Assembly: GCF_964199755.1 (NCBI RefSeq)
Contig: NC_133910.1
Coordinates: 3,432,501 to 3,496,500 of the forward strand
DNA from: Larus michahellis
Taxonomy: Eukaryota > Chordata > Aves > Charadriiformes > Laridae
Length of the DNA: 64,000 nucleotides
Direction of reading: 5' to 3'
Of this stretch, positions 48,901 to 60,695 are shown one piece after another. Every line of letters starts with the position of its first letter. The first letter of the stretch is position 1. The notes beneath the pieces are model-generated. The model made no database searches. It saw only the letters and a list, made by a program, of their open reading frames with translations, and was not told the DNA's origin. Position numbers and translations under genes: made by a program.

Positions 48901-51890
48901 GGGAACTTGGCTTCATTTCCACCCTGGTTTCACACAGGAATTGCAAACCCGCACATGCTGCTGCTTCAGAACGAGGTGTTATCAGTGCTCAGCTATGTCA
49001 CCATTCCTTTTGCATCTGCTTAAACTGTGAGTTGAAAGAGTTGTCCTCCGCACGGGTTTCTGCCCCACCAAAACTGGGGCAGACTGCTTTGTATCCCAAA
49101 GTCTGCTTTTCATTTCCTTCTGTCCTTCAGCGCCTGCCTGAGTTCCAGACTCTGTGGTATCATCTCTGGTCCTGCTTCCCTCTCACTTCAGACTTGGGGA
49201 ACTTTTTTCCATGCCACTTCTTCACACAGCCTTCATCTGTATTTGACCTACTTGTCATTTTTGTAGAGTTGTCTGAAAACAGCAGGGGAGAGAGATGATG
49301 TATCTGAGGAGTGCTGGCTCTTAATTAAAACCATTTGCAGAAGAATGGACAACTCGAGAAGCAGATATAGGCTCTGGTCTGCAGGTGAGGTCTGTTTCAG
49401 CCTTCAGATACCTATGTTACGCGGTAGTTTTCTATGCATGTTTTATTGGCATATCTGTCCTGTAATGAATGACTATCAAAGTGTGCAACAGCCCAGTTAA
49501 TATTTGCTCCAAACCCTTAGGAGTCCCCAGTGAGTTCGCTAACTGCTTCTTGGCCCTGCTCAGAGGTTGTCTGCCCAAATTGGAGGACTTGCGCAGGTTC
49601 TTCCCCTCCCACCACACCTCTTGAGGATGACCCTTGGGCTGAATTTATGCACCCGCGCGGACTCGGGGGGCAGAGGGGAAACACCTGAAGCTTTGTGGGA
49701 AAGGTCTCAGGGTGCTCCACTGCTGTTGGGGGGGTCCTGTACCTCCTGTACCCGCCGGCTGCCGGAGGGGCCCTTCAGCACCACGGCCAGCTCCCGCCCC
49801 GCCCTGCCCTCCCAAATTGGGCTCCCGTCACTCTAAAATCAGCTTTTCCCATCCCTTTTTTAAATCGTTTGTCAAAGGACTTACAGCTTGTGACTAGTCA
49901 CCGAGCTGTTTGGAAACCAACCGCAGTAATAAGAGCTGTTGGCTCTGGCAATAACTCACGGGCTGTTGGCTTTTCTACCTTATCTAGCGTCAAGGATGAA
50001 TTGGTGAAATTTTTTACAAAAAAAATTTGTATGTTGAAGTTCAGATAACTTTTTATAGACTCCAGAAGATTTTCAGACCTAGGCGATGTTTGTTTGAGTA
50101 TTGAGGATGGTAAAAGAGCAGAGGCGATCTGCAGTCTGTTGGGATTTAGAAGAGCATTAGTCAATCGAGCTGTAATGTTCGACAACAAACAGACTTTTTT
50201 TAAATGCTTTTGTATTCATGAGATGGAGCACCTAATACAAAACTGGTTAGTTGTAATGAATTATCCTGCCGCTCTTACCCCAGTAATTTCTCTCTTTGAT
50301 TTTGTGTAAAGAGCTGTTCTCCTCTGAACAAAGGAGTCACATTGTCTTTACTCATTAAAAATTGCATATGTATAAAATATCAGTGTTGTCTTTAGTCTAA
50401 AATCCCTCACTATGTATGACTTGTACCATACATCAGAACCCATCTCCCGCAGCCTGGCAACTGTCTCTGTTGCTATAGGAACGGCTCCACTATCCTTTCA
50501 TGGAGAACCTCAAGTATTCCCATTTTCGTAGCTGCTAGAACACCTCCAGCCCTTGCTTGTTTCATTCACTTGCTCACTCCCATCCACGAGCTCTTCTCCT
50601 CCCAATTTAGAGAATTACTCAGCACTTCTGGACTCATAACTGAAAGAACCTTAGTTAGCTGAAGGAAAGTCAGACACAACTTTGAGGTGCACATTTGACT
50701 GGGACGTTGATACTGCCGTTGGGTTTATTTAATATGCAGATGTACTGTGTAATTAGTATCCCCTAATGAGCATTAAATTTGTACTTTAATAGAAAACTAT
50801 CAAAATCCCTGGCTTCTGCACATGGATCTGCAGTTATATACCAAAGGACAAAAGTTTCTGAGAAACTTCTAACCTCAAGTGTTAAACCCGCAGGTAACGT
50901 AACCTGAGTTAGCTGAGAAGAAGCTTCCTTGTGGTAAGTTTATTGTAAGGTTATGCAGTATGTGGCTGTCATACCTATCCTTTAAGAGTTGCTGGAGCCC
51001 GCTCCGTGTTAGGGAGCGAGCCCAGGGGTCCATGTGCTTGTGTTGGAGCTGTGGAGTTGAAGATCAGGAGGGTGGCTGTATTTGCCCCTTATCTGGGCCT
51101 CCTTTTCTGCACTGAATTGACACAGCTCCACCAGGCAAAGGTAGGTTGTTCAATCTGGCTTCTAGATGATCCTGATAATTAAATAGTTGCTAAAGGCTTA
51201 TTGTTTCCTTTATGGAAATATTTCACTGGAATAACATGAATTTTGAGTAAGGTGGTCTTAGGAACACCTTTTTGGGGCATTTTTCTTTGTTAGATTTATA
51301 CAAGTGCCTAACCAAGCCTAGGTTATGTTTTTATACTGCTAGAAATACCAGGCACATGTATCGCATCATGTCCTGGAGATCTCCATGGGGGAAGGAAGGG
51401 AGAGAGCGAAGGGGATCTGGTGTCACGACCAGATCTGAGTTGAACAGGGTCCTACGCTGCTAAACAGAAAGAGGTCGAAGGGCTGGGAGAGGAGCCGTGG
51501 TGCGGAAAGGGCTGGAAGCTGTGGCACCAGGGTTTTCCGGCACATCGCGTACCCCACCAGCGCTTTACTGCTGGAGAAGCAGCAGCTGAAGGTTTAGGAA
51601 AGCGATAACAAGGAGGAGAACAAAATAAGAGCGTGAGAAAAGCGCGCAGAAGAAAAGACTTCTCAGCTGCAAAATACTCAGTAACACTCCCAATCAACAT
51701 TGGCTCAGCGCAGCCCCAAATCCTGAGACGCTGGGAAGAGACAGCTCGGAGATTCCCTAGTCATTGACTGGGGTTTTTAATTTATTCTTACAGCCAGACA
51801 GTGCTACCGTTGCCGGCTTGTGGGCACGGCAGCCAGCTCCCCCCGCCTCCCCCCGCCACCAACCCAAGGGGCGCTGCCGAAGCGGGGCTG
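45963..51890. other. Intergenic; one weak candidate exon at 47406-47640 (minus)
   Basis: Mostly featureless. A short ATT repeat lies at about 47153-47167 and an AAGG run at about 47041-47054. The section 49870-50420 is AT-rich and non-repetitive. One minus-strand open frame with a strong upstream acceptor is described in the findings. No gene can be assigned. Confidence 0.4.
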
Positions 51891-51897
51891 CTCCTGC

Positions 51898-51905
51898 CAT
51901 AAAAG
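51898..51905 (+). promoter_or_regulatory. TATA-like box CATAAAAG
   Basis: CATAAAAG follows a C/G-rich stretch (51,838-51,897) and is placed to give a transcription start near 51,930. It would serve the candidate small gene whose open frame begins downstream. A seven-codon upstream frame (51969-51989) with a good Kozak context lies in the predicted leader. Confidence 0.45.
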
Positions 51906-52235
51906 TGTAGGAAGCTGATGGCTGCAGAGTAATGCAGACAAAGCAGGAGTGAGAGGGAGACAAAAGGGATGGAGTCCCAGAAGATGTGATCCACCCCGTT
52001 AAAGGAAACGTCCGTAGCCTCTGCAGCTGTGTTTATGCTGCTTCACACAATAGGCACCAGCCTCTCATCCCCCCCGGGGGATTTTTTTACAGCATTAATT
52101 CACTCTGCACAAAACCCAGCCTGCAAGGCTCCTCTTCAGCAGCGACCTTTCCATCCCTCCAGCTCCCCCCCTTCCCGAGAGCCCTGCCCGCCAGAGCTGC
52201 ACCCCTCCGGCCGACCTCCCGGTGCTCTCCATCAA

Positions 52236-55200
52236 ATGTCACCTGTACCCAATGAAGCAGACCCCGAAGTGCCACGAATGGATCCCAGGATTCTTATTTT
52301 CCTCCTCTACGTGATGATCCTTCACGAGCTGGTGAGCGGCTGGATGGAGTACCAGAAGCAGATAGCCAAGCCGAAGAAGCAGGCGGGTCCGGTTTGGTCT
52401 TCTAGGTGAGTTAATGCCTATTATGTTTCCAAGCGGTGACTAGCTCAGGTACGTTCTGGTGGGGAAGATTGCCTTTTGTGTACGTACACTGGTCCTTCTA
52501 GGTGTGTGCGTGTGTGTATCATCTGTTGTGTATTAACGCACAGAGGTAGGATTAAGGTCTGTTAATCTTTTGATCCTGTATTGTCTGAACATACCATGCA
52601 TTTGACACACTCAAAGATAAATATGCCCGTGATTCGGGTTTTTTTTTTGGTTTTTTTTTGTTTTTTGTGGAAATGTGCTGTAATTCAGCATGTTTGCCGT
52701 GACTCAGGATCCCAATCCACATACCTGGAAGAGAAAAATGTGGGTAGCGCAGGGAGCAACGCTTCATGCATGATATTCATCAATGAGGCACAAACCTCTA
52801 GAGACTTTGCAATCGGAGTATTTCATGTTAAATCACTAGCGTGCATGTCACTATCTCGCCGTCTCCTCCCACTCTCTGGGCTGTGCCCGCTACACTAATC
52901 CTTCCTTGTTTTCTGCCCAACAACAAAAATGAGCTGTAGAAATAAGGACGTAAAAGAAAAACGCCGCGTGTCCTTAAAATTTGGATATGTTTCTGCAAAC
53001 ATTGTTCTTGTACTGTTCACTTGTAATAGCATTTGGGGTAAACGCGGTCTTAATATTGTTGCGGGTCTTATAATGAAAGATATCTTGACAGCTATCCATC
53101 GGCTGCGTGGTTAGAAACTTGTGCCCTGGGACCCAAAATTCACCTCCTGATGGATCTGAGGCAATGGCATGCCAACACCTCGTAGCTTTGAACCTAAAAA
53201 GGTGCCCGTGACCCAGTTTGCTCCAGAGCTGACAGCTGCAGCGCGAGCGCACAGAGCTTACAGCTCCCTCCTTATCCTAATCCTCTGCCGGCCACAATCC
53301 CGGCCGCGATTAAAGCCCCGCCGTGCTGGGTGCTGCACATACGCACCCCAAAGGGGTCTCCAGAGGCGAGACCTCCCAGGGCAAGCGGTTCTGCAAGGAG
53401 GCACCCGCCGCTTGCTGAAAATCAGTCACCAGCAGATACCAGTCCCTTCGTCTGCAGTCCAGGGATGAATTCTCTGGCTGAATTTCCGGAGCAGCAAAGC
53501 TGAACTGCACCTTGCACTGTCTTGTACAAGTAAAACGATTTGCGCTGGGAATGCAGCCACGGGTGGAGTCAGCTCCGGTGCAGAAATAGCTTGAAAGCAA
53601 TGGGCCTGGCTGGATGATAATTGAGGTTAGAGGCAGATTTCTTGGCTGTCTTCAAGGAGGAGTGCAGGGGGGCATCGGACAACACTGAGGTCTGAGGTAC
53701 CACAATGCTAGTGAAAGGATGTAATGCAGAAAACCTAATGGAATGATTTTATTTACTAGAGGCCACCAAACAATTTGCATCAAGCAGCCAGGATAATGTC
53801 ATAGGACTGATTTATTTTTTTGAAGAGAACCTAGGGGATTAGGTATCCCACCAAAACCAAACATCTGTTGGGGCTGCCATCTAACCCAGCTTCATCTGGG
53901 GAGGTGGGACCAAGCCGGATGGCTCGCACAGGGCCCTGTGCCCTGGGGTCATCCCAGCCATCCCTGCCGGAGCTGGACGTGTGGCTCACCCCTCCTGCTG
54001 TCACAGCAGTCTTGGCCCACCCCGTCCCTGCCCTGATACCTGTTCTCACTGCTCCTCTGGCCAACTCCAGCCGCTCTGGGAAAGCAGAGCCACCACATCT
54101 GTGTGTCACACGGATCGTTCACAGACTGTACCACAGACAGGCGGAGCTCCACGGCCCAAAGAACCGGAAAACTACAGGATGAATTGGGATCCTCTTAGTG
54201 GGATTAAGAGTGTCCTGTGTGGACACCTTGATTCTGATGCAGCCTGGGCTCATACACCCCCGCTGGGATAATGCTGAAGCTTTCTTGTGTGACGAGCCCC
54301 CGAGGCCAGGTTTGCCATTGCTGAGAGAGCACAGCTGGAGCCAGATGTTCACCCTCCAGTATAGGCTCGGGCTTAGAAAACGCTCAGAAATGGTTGCCAC
54401 AGCTGTAGCCTGCTTCTCCAAAACGTTCAAGCCATGGCTCAGCGGTGCCAAAAAGCTTCCTCATGGTTTGTGTTAGGCTGGGAGCACCACGGCACAAAGC
54501 CAGTTCAAAAGGGAGGTTCACACCAGTTGGTTTAATGCTGGAGCAGGTACCATCCCTCCCTGGCAGCCCAGTCTGCGGATCACCTGCCCTCTCGCAGCTG
54601 ATAACGGCGCCAGCATGAAAGCATAAAGCAAGCCGTGGTATCGGCTTTGATTTGATTGTCAGAAAGCGGCTGTACGCCCACACCTGCACCAGATTGAACG
54701 CGGGGATCTGGGGCACCCAGCCGAGCGCAGCCCTGGTGTCAGCGCGGTGGAGCCTGATGGCTGCTCCCACCACGCACGCAGCCACCGCGAGCTGGGAGGA
54801 ATGAGAGCACGGCGCTGGTGCGGTCTCGGATCCCAGGATTGTTGACTTTTAGGAAGGATTTGCAGACATTGCCAAGGAAGTGACCCCAAGCCTTCCCCTA
54901 AGAGCTTAAACCTGAGATAGCAGCGAGGCAGACCTCCTTGGAAAAGACGGATGTAAGGCCACCCTGATTCCCAGCATGGCCTGGAACTGGGCCAGCGTGT
55001 AGAGGTGAAGCTTCATCTCCTGCCACAGGGCCTGAGCTGCCACCTCCCTGGCCTATTAAAAGTAATTAACTCGAAAACCAATTAGTTATAAAGCAGCAAC
55101 CTAATTAGGACACGGGAGAGCTGCCTCTTGACTGTAGCCCCAGCACAGGCAGGGATTTCTGGGCTCTTCCTCCTTTTGTGGATGTTGAATAGTAACAAGC

Positions 55201-58102
55201 TCTGTTGTAAAGCAGCTTTTTCTCACATTCACAGCTTTCCCCCAGCTCTGTCTTCCTCCGCTCCTGGAGTGGCTGGCGGCTCCCCCGCTCCCGGCCTCCA
55301 TTCATCATCCTATTCTGGTGTCCCATGTCACTTCTGCTCTCCACTAGCCTCTCCTCTCTGTCCCACCGCTTACGGGCACAGGGGAAAATGATAGCTGGAT
55401 GCTTTTTGTTGACAAAGCTACTGGGGATCACAGGAGGAACGTCTCGGGGCAGGATCCCTAGTCGCCAGCCGCAGAAATCACCACTGCACAGCCCTTTTTT
55501 TAGGAATGGGGAGGACACGTGCTTCACCCCGCGTGAATTTCACTGCAAATTCCTGCAAACACTGTTGTGCCCAACATCACCCTCTGCACTGGCAGGAGAA
55601 TGTGCTCGTTCACTGCACCAGTCTGTTGCAATCTTTGCAAAAGCTAGATATAAAAACGGGTTGTGAAGGTGTTAGCCGGGAGGAAGGAAAGAAAAGGCTG
55701 GGACACAGCGTGTAGGAAGAGTGGGAATGCCCAGGGCAAGTGGGCCCGAACATTAAGTCATCCTTGAAGAGCCCGACGTGCTCAAGCCCGGCTGCTCCTG
55801 CAGCCGAGCCAGCTCTGCTGGACTGTCCTGGGCGCCTCTGCACGTGGCGGCGTTGACCGTGGGGTGGTTGGTTCGTGGGGTGGTTGCTCACACCCTGGAT
55901 AACCCCCCCCGAGAGAACACAAACTGTGACAGGGGTGGCAAAAACCCAAAGAAGTGTGAGGTGTGCACGTTGTTTGGTTTAGTGGTTTTAAGGAAAACTG
56001 CTCAAAGGTATTTGAAGGCTTTGAAGAGCCAAGGGGCTTGGTTTCAGTGACCCATCTGGACAGAGGGTCCCTGGGGCTCTGACAGGCTGTTTATGGGGTT
56101 CGGAGCTCACACTTGTGCACTTGACGTTCAGCAGATGTTTCCAGGACCTTCAGTAGCTGGGACAGAGAGGGTTCCCATCACCTCTTCAGGTGCGTGGGAG
56201 AGGATCACCCCTGGGTCTCTGCAGTCCAGGCACCTTGAGCACCAGGGTCTGCAGCAGGATCCAGCACTGGCCCTTCTCTCGGCAGCAGTGGTGGTTGAAA
56301 CACTTTCTGCTGATCAAAATTCCCTGTCCTTTTAGGAACCTCCATTAGATGCAGATGTGCCCCAGCTCTGACCTGCACCAGTAACAATGTCTCGCTTTGT
56401 TCCTCACTAGCAACGCCACCAGATCAAGTCACTCCAGCTTCTCCAGGCCTCTGGTCCACTCGGTGCGCAGGGAGAGGTACAGGGACTGGAGGAAACCGGG
56501 GCGAATCATCCGCAAAGCGTGAGGCTGCATCTGTTGGGGAGCGTGGGGAGAGATTACTGAGCCAGAGGCACTCATCCCTCATGAGATCTGCACCGACTCA
56601 CCACCTCGCAGCAGCAGCAGGAGAGCATCCTCCAGGCACCGTGATCTGCAACCTGCAGCTTTCTCCTTTGCACTGAGCCTGGCACAACCAAGAAGGAACG
56701 AGCCCCTTTCTCCTGGGAACCCATCCCTGCGCGGTGAGGAGCCGTGTTGGAGACACCTCTGAGAAGGAATGAGCCCCTTCCTCCTGGGAACCCATCCCTG
56801 CGCGGTGAGGAGCCGGGTTGGAGACACCTCAGCCAGCAGCGGGATCGCTGGAGGTGGGACAAAGCTTTTGCGACCTGACGCAGCAAAGTGACTTTACTTT
56901 ATTCTTCCAAAAGGGTCGAGTAGATTTCTTGGGGGAAGAATGAGATTTGCTCCTGCGTGGGCAGCCCTGGGAAGCCTCCAAATGGTTTCAGTCTCCTCTG
57001 AGGACTGAAAGAACTCCCCAAGACTGCGTGGCCAGTAAGCAGCATTTCCCAAAGTGACTGGAAAGTCTTTGGTGCCCAGTTTGTCACCGTTCCCAGGAGA
57101 ACATCCCTCCACTGGCGCACCCAGAAGTCAGGACACTTTGGAAATGCCGCCTCCCCGTTAAGTCTCATTCACCGGGAGTCTGTAAATTCTTTTTGCTGTT
57201 TTTCTTCACCCTTGTTAGATGAGTTACTCCGGGGTGGAAGGGGAAAGCCCCCTGAACCAGTGACTCAGAGTTATGCCACCAAATGCAATTTACTGCAATG
57301 ACCTTGTAATTAGATTTCTTGGGAGCGTTCCCAGCCCTCGAGCCAGATGTAAGAGCGACTTTCTAATGAGCAGATAGATGGGAAAGGAATACAATATTGC
57401 TCTTTTATTAGAGTCTGTGGTTTAGGCATGAAATTAGATTTTAGAGGCAAAAGTCAGTTGTGGCGTCCTGCCGCCCCCCGTAGCGGTTGCACACGGGGTG
57501 GGAATCGCCGAGCACTGGAGGGATTCTGACACTGAGCTCCTCACAGCAAATGTCCACGGCCAAGCTGCCTGCTTTATTTGCTGAACATAATGTTTGGCTC
57601 AAACGCAGCCTGTTTTTCTCGTTGCCAACCATTTATAAACCTGACTCAGGCTCACAGACGCATTATCCAGAAGCAGACAGGGAAGGGAGTCGGAATAGAT
57701 TATGCATTCATTATCCAGAAGTAGCCACCAGATACGTTTGCACATTTGTCTGCTGCTCAGTTGTTTGCAAATTGTTCCTGTCGGTTGACGCTGTGTTTGT
57801 TCAGTCACCCACGGCAGGAACCGCCTGGCCCAAGGCAGAGCTCTGCACCTGAGCACCCTGACCCCCCGTCCTGCACATGGGGGACGTGAGGGGCTGGGAT
57901 TCGTCTCCTCCAGGGTTAAACATCAAAAGAAAGCTGGCCCAACCGTGCTCTTGAAGTACCCAATCCTCTACCCCAAGCAGGCTGGATAAATAACTTGATG
58001 TAGACCTCTACTCTTAGGGAAGAAGAAGTTTTTGCCTTGGGAGATGAAGTTCATGCCTCGTGTTCGGATATTTTTGGAAAAGGAGACAGGAGTAGCAGTT
58101 AA
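52236..58102 (+). CDS. Candidate small membrane/secreted protein, two exons (84 or 70 aa), unrecognised
   Basis: I do not recognise this protein. Exon 1 codes from ATG 52236 (alternative in-frame ATGs at 52278 and 52035) to a perfect donor AG|GTGAGT at 52405/52406. Its codons after 52278 are strongly GC-rich at third positions, unlike surrounding DNA. The 52278 product starts MDPR, followed by a short hydrophobic run 'ILIFLLYVMIL' and then a Lys-rich, polar part ('YQKQIAKPKKQ'), so it could be a signal peptide or a short membrane anchor. I pair it with an exon whose acceptor is at 58016-58017 ('ctctactcttag'). The phase fits (AG+G), adding an acidic tail 'REEEVFALGDEV..' and a stop at 58100-58102. 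An AATAAA lies 515 bp further on. Exon 1 is likely; the pairing over a 5.6-kb intron is inference. Confidence 0.42.
54684..56530 (-). pseudogene. Broken maestro/MROH-like HEAT-repeat gene remnant
   Basis: Exon-like pieces on the minus strand with GC-rich third codon positions. One spans 56408-56530, with acceptor CCAACAG and donor A|GTGAGG, and is 41 codons long ('RMIRPGFLQSLYLSLRTEW'). A second starts at 55052 after 'ttttaatag' and reads 'EVAAQALWQEMKLHLYTLAQ', then needs a one-base shift near 54970 to continue 'SVFSKEVCLAAISGLSS'. It meets a TAG at 54900-54898 and continues 'GHFLGNVCKSFLKVNNPGIR', then shifts frame again near 54795 to 'SQLAVAACVVGAAIRLHRAD', ending at a GT donor at 54684. 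The order of residues resembles the C-terminal HEAT unit of maestro (Gly-Lys..Gly..Phe, then Arg..Ala..Leu..GQLA). I infer an old disrupted copy; assembly error is the alternative. Confidence 0.4.
56691..56830 (+). repeat. Tandem duplication, 71-bp unit, two copies
   Basis: Copies at 56691-56761 and 56762-56830, both beginning 'agaaggaa(c/t)gagcccct' and both containing 'gggaacccatccctgcgcgg' and 'tggagacacctc'. Only a few differences separate them, so the duplication is recent. It lies in the intron of the candidate small gene, just 5' (minus strand) of the MROH-like exon. Confidence 0.9.
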
Positions 58103-58616
58103 CGCTTTCTGCACATTTCAAAGCATCTCTGCAAAGATGTGCCTCAGCTCTGTGACGCTGTGGCTGTTTCCCGAGGCGTCCACTGCCTATCCCAATACAC
58201 GCAGGTACATCCACAGGTAACACAGCAATGAATGGAGAAGGTGGCGGGAGGAGAAGTATTCAGGAAGCATTTCTGGGTGGTGGGGGACTTTGCTTTCGTC
58301 GAGCTGAGCCTGCCCTGGTCTTACAGGGGACGTGCAGCTGGATGTTCTCCCTGCTTTTCTGCTAGAGTGTGTGTGAATTTGCTGGGAGCACTTGCTGTGC
58401 AAAAAGTGTTTAAATTAGTGACTGAAGTGGTGCAGGGTAGGACTGGCCTCAGTGCACAAGGTGGGCTCCCAGCCTCAACGGGGACAGAGGGACCCGATCG
58501 GGGCAGGCAGGTGTCCTGACTGCTGCACCCTTAAGGAACAGTGAAGGGACAGGAATGCCTTGCTCTGCTGGTCGCGTGCTGGATTTATTCCTGTAAATAT
58601 CTTCACGTTTACTTCC

Positions 58617-58622
58617 AATAAA
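58617..58622 (+). terminator. Polyadenylation signal AATAAA
   Basis: AATAAA in the context 'cttccaataaactctttta', followed within 20-30 bp by G/T-rich sequence ('atggtgtttagattgtctcc'). This is the usual arrangement of a functional cleavage site. It would end the candidate small gene near 58,640. Confidence 0.45.
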
Positions 58623-58640
58623 CTCTTTTACTTATATGGT

Positions 58641-60620
58641 GTTTAGATTGTCTCCGTTCTCATTCAGGCTTTGCACCTCTCTCTACTGGTTTTGGCTTTC
58701 CCAGCCTGGGAGCCAGCAAAGGTGGTGGCTGGAAGCCACCACCGAGGGACAGCTGGGAGTCTAAGGGGTGATCCAGTATAGCTAAAAGCGTCTTTGATGC
58801 TGAATTTATTGCAGAAAAGTTTGTTCTCTTGTCCTTTATGCAGAGGAACATGTGACTACAAACCAGAGTCTTGTTTCGGATGGCTGTAGGCTTTGCTGTG
58901 GGTTTTTTGCAAATATTCAAGTTGCTCTACAGCTTTGTTGGAGAAAGTCCTGCCCAAGAAACGCACCTCGTGGTGGGAGCTGATGATGGCGCAGAGCTTG
59001 GGATCCACCAGTCTTCAGTGGTGTGGACCCCCAGAGACCTGAGGGAGTGATGCAACCCAATGGCTTGAGTCCGGACCCCGCGCAGGGCTCACCTTCAAGT
59101 GGGTATTTGCACAATTAACTAGGTTGACCGAAGGTCCAGGCTAACAAGGATGTAGTCAAGGGTGGCCAGCTTGCATCTTTCTGCTGAGGGTTTGGGCCTG
59201 ATTCAGCGCTCTCACCCTGCTGTTCCTCCATTGCACCCTTGGCCACACATTGACCCCTGTGCCGGGGAGGGGGGTGACTACTCAGCGAGGAAGTGCTGTG
59301 CCGTGACACCACGATACACAAGAAATGGCTCCGAACAGGAACTCTCAAGATTACACACCCCGTGCACTCTAGCCAGCAACATCTCCAACACACAACCAGC
59401 ACAGCCCCTGCACTCAGCTGTGCTCTTTATTATAAAGAAATAAAGGAACAGCCCCCCTTCACCTTCAAAAAAGAAATGAACACAGCAGTGACTGTAAGCC
59501 CTGCCGCAGCCCCTCGCCCCAGGGCAGGGTGTGCAGTGCTTCTCCTCAGTGCAGCGCAGCGCGATGGAAGGAAGTCACCTCATGTGGCTTCAGATGGCGT
59601 TGGATGGAGTTCCGGGGCGGGAGGCTGCGGGGGCTGTTGGCTCGGCTCTAAATAGACTCTGTGGGCTGGAGGCCGTATACTAAACCACACTTTTCTTAGA
59701 AACTTTGCTTTTGGCTTGAAGTGGTTCTGATAATTTTCCAACCCTTCCCCGGTGAGTCAGGAAAGCCCCAGTCACCCCGGTGCTGGCTGCTAGCAGGAGC
59801 GTTCAGGGAGGTTTTAAGGCATCAAGGTTTGACCATCGGTGGAGTAACCTTCCTGCAGGGACTGTGTCCATCTCACCACAAAGAGTTCATTGGGATCAAG
59901 CATCAGGATTTCACCCTCTGGGCTTTTAGTCTCAGGTGTAGATGTTGTCCTGCCTTAAGCAGCAAAGGGTTTGCACAAGTTAGAGCTGGGGGCTGTGAGT
60001 TTCTCGAGTTGGGCTTGGACAAGAAGGCTGCCGGAGTCACCACACCGGAGATCGTCTTCTGAATATCTCAGCAAAGCCCTTTGGGGGGTTTCTTTTGCTT
60101 GGGAAAGACGCAGGGAGACAGTTTCAGAAATTCACATTTTCTGACCTAGAGCATGATGCTTGTTTGGAGTATTTGGTGTGACTCAGGGGCCTCCCCATCC
60201 AGATCTTACGATCCCACCGAATGTGCAGCTTTTACTGAGCCAAAAGAGGAAACAGCACCCTAAACCTGCTGGGTTTAAAAGCTGCAGCTGAGGTCTTGGC
60301 CTGGGTCAAACTGGAGAGCTGAAGCCCTCCCTTTGGTGTGAAATTTGGCCTTTGAGGTTACAGCTACTCACATCTATTCGTGTCCGCAGTACCTGCAAAC
60401 CCTGACTGACTGTGCAGCTCATCCCACGAGGCCCCACCACTGCGGTCGCCAACCTGCCAGCACTCCAGCAGTTTGGGGGAGCGGTGTCACCTCAGCCCTG
60501 CTGAGCTCTGCACCCCTCGATGCCTCCTGCTGCGGCTGCACCCCGGCGCTCGGTGGAGTCAGGCTGCGTTTCGCCTGCACCCCTGACTTGCAGGGACTGT
60601 GCTCCACTCACTGGCTCTCG
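58641..60620. other. Intergenic, nothing recognised
   Basis: Mixed sequence with short chance frames. A further AATAAA occurs at 59439-59444 but has no supported exon upstream. Confidence 0.45.
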
Positions 60621-60624
60621 CTGG

Positions 60625-60695
60625 CATTATGGTTGGCCCAGATGATCTGAAAGGTCCCTTCCAACCTAGGCGAGTCTATGATCTCCTAGACCTTC
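60625..60695 (+). repeat. Short CR1 3' end, plus strand
   Basis: 'ggcccagatgatctgaaagg' followed by 'tcccttccaacctaggcgag' and 'tctatgatct' is a sense CR1 terminus of about 70 bp; no further ORF2 sequence precedes it. Confidence 0.85.

Noticed and set aside
58232-58519. Alternative terminal exon for the small gene (acceptor 'gtcttacag' near 58325)
   Set aside because: It is phase-compatible but its text is Gly/Ala-rich and less protein-like; the acceptor at 58017 is closer and gives a short frame with a normal 3' UTR. It remains a possible variant.
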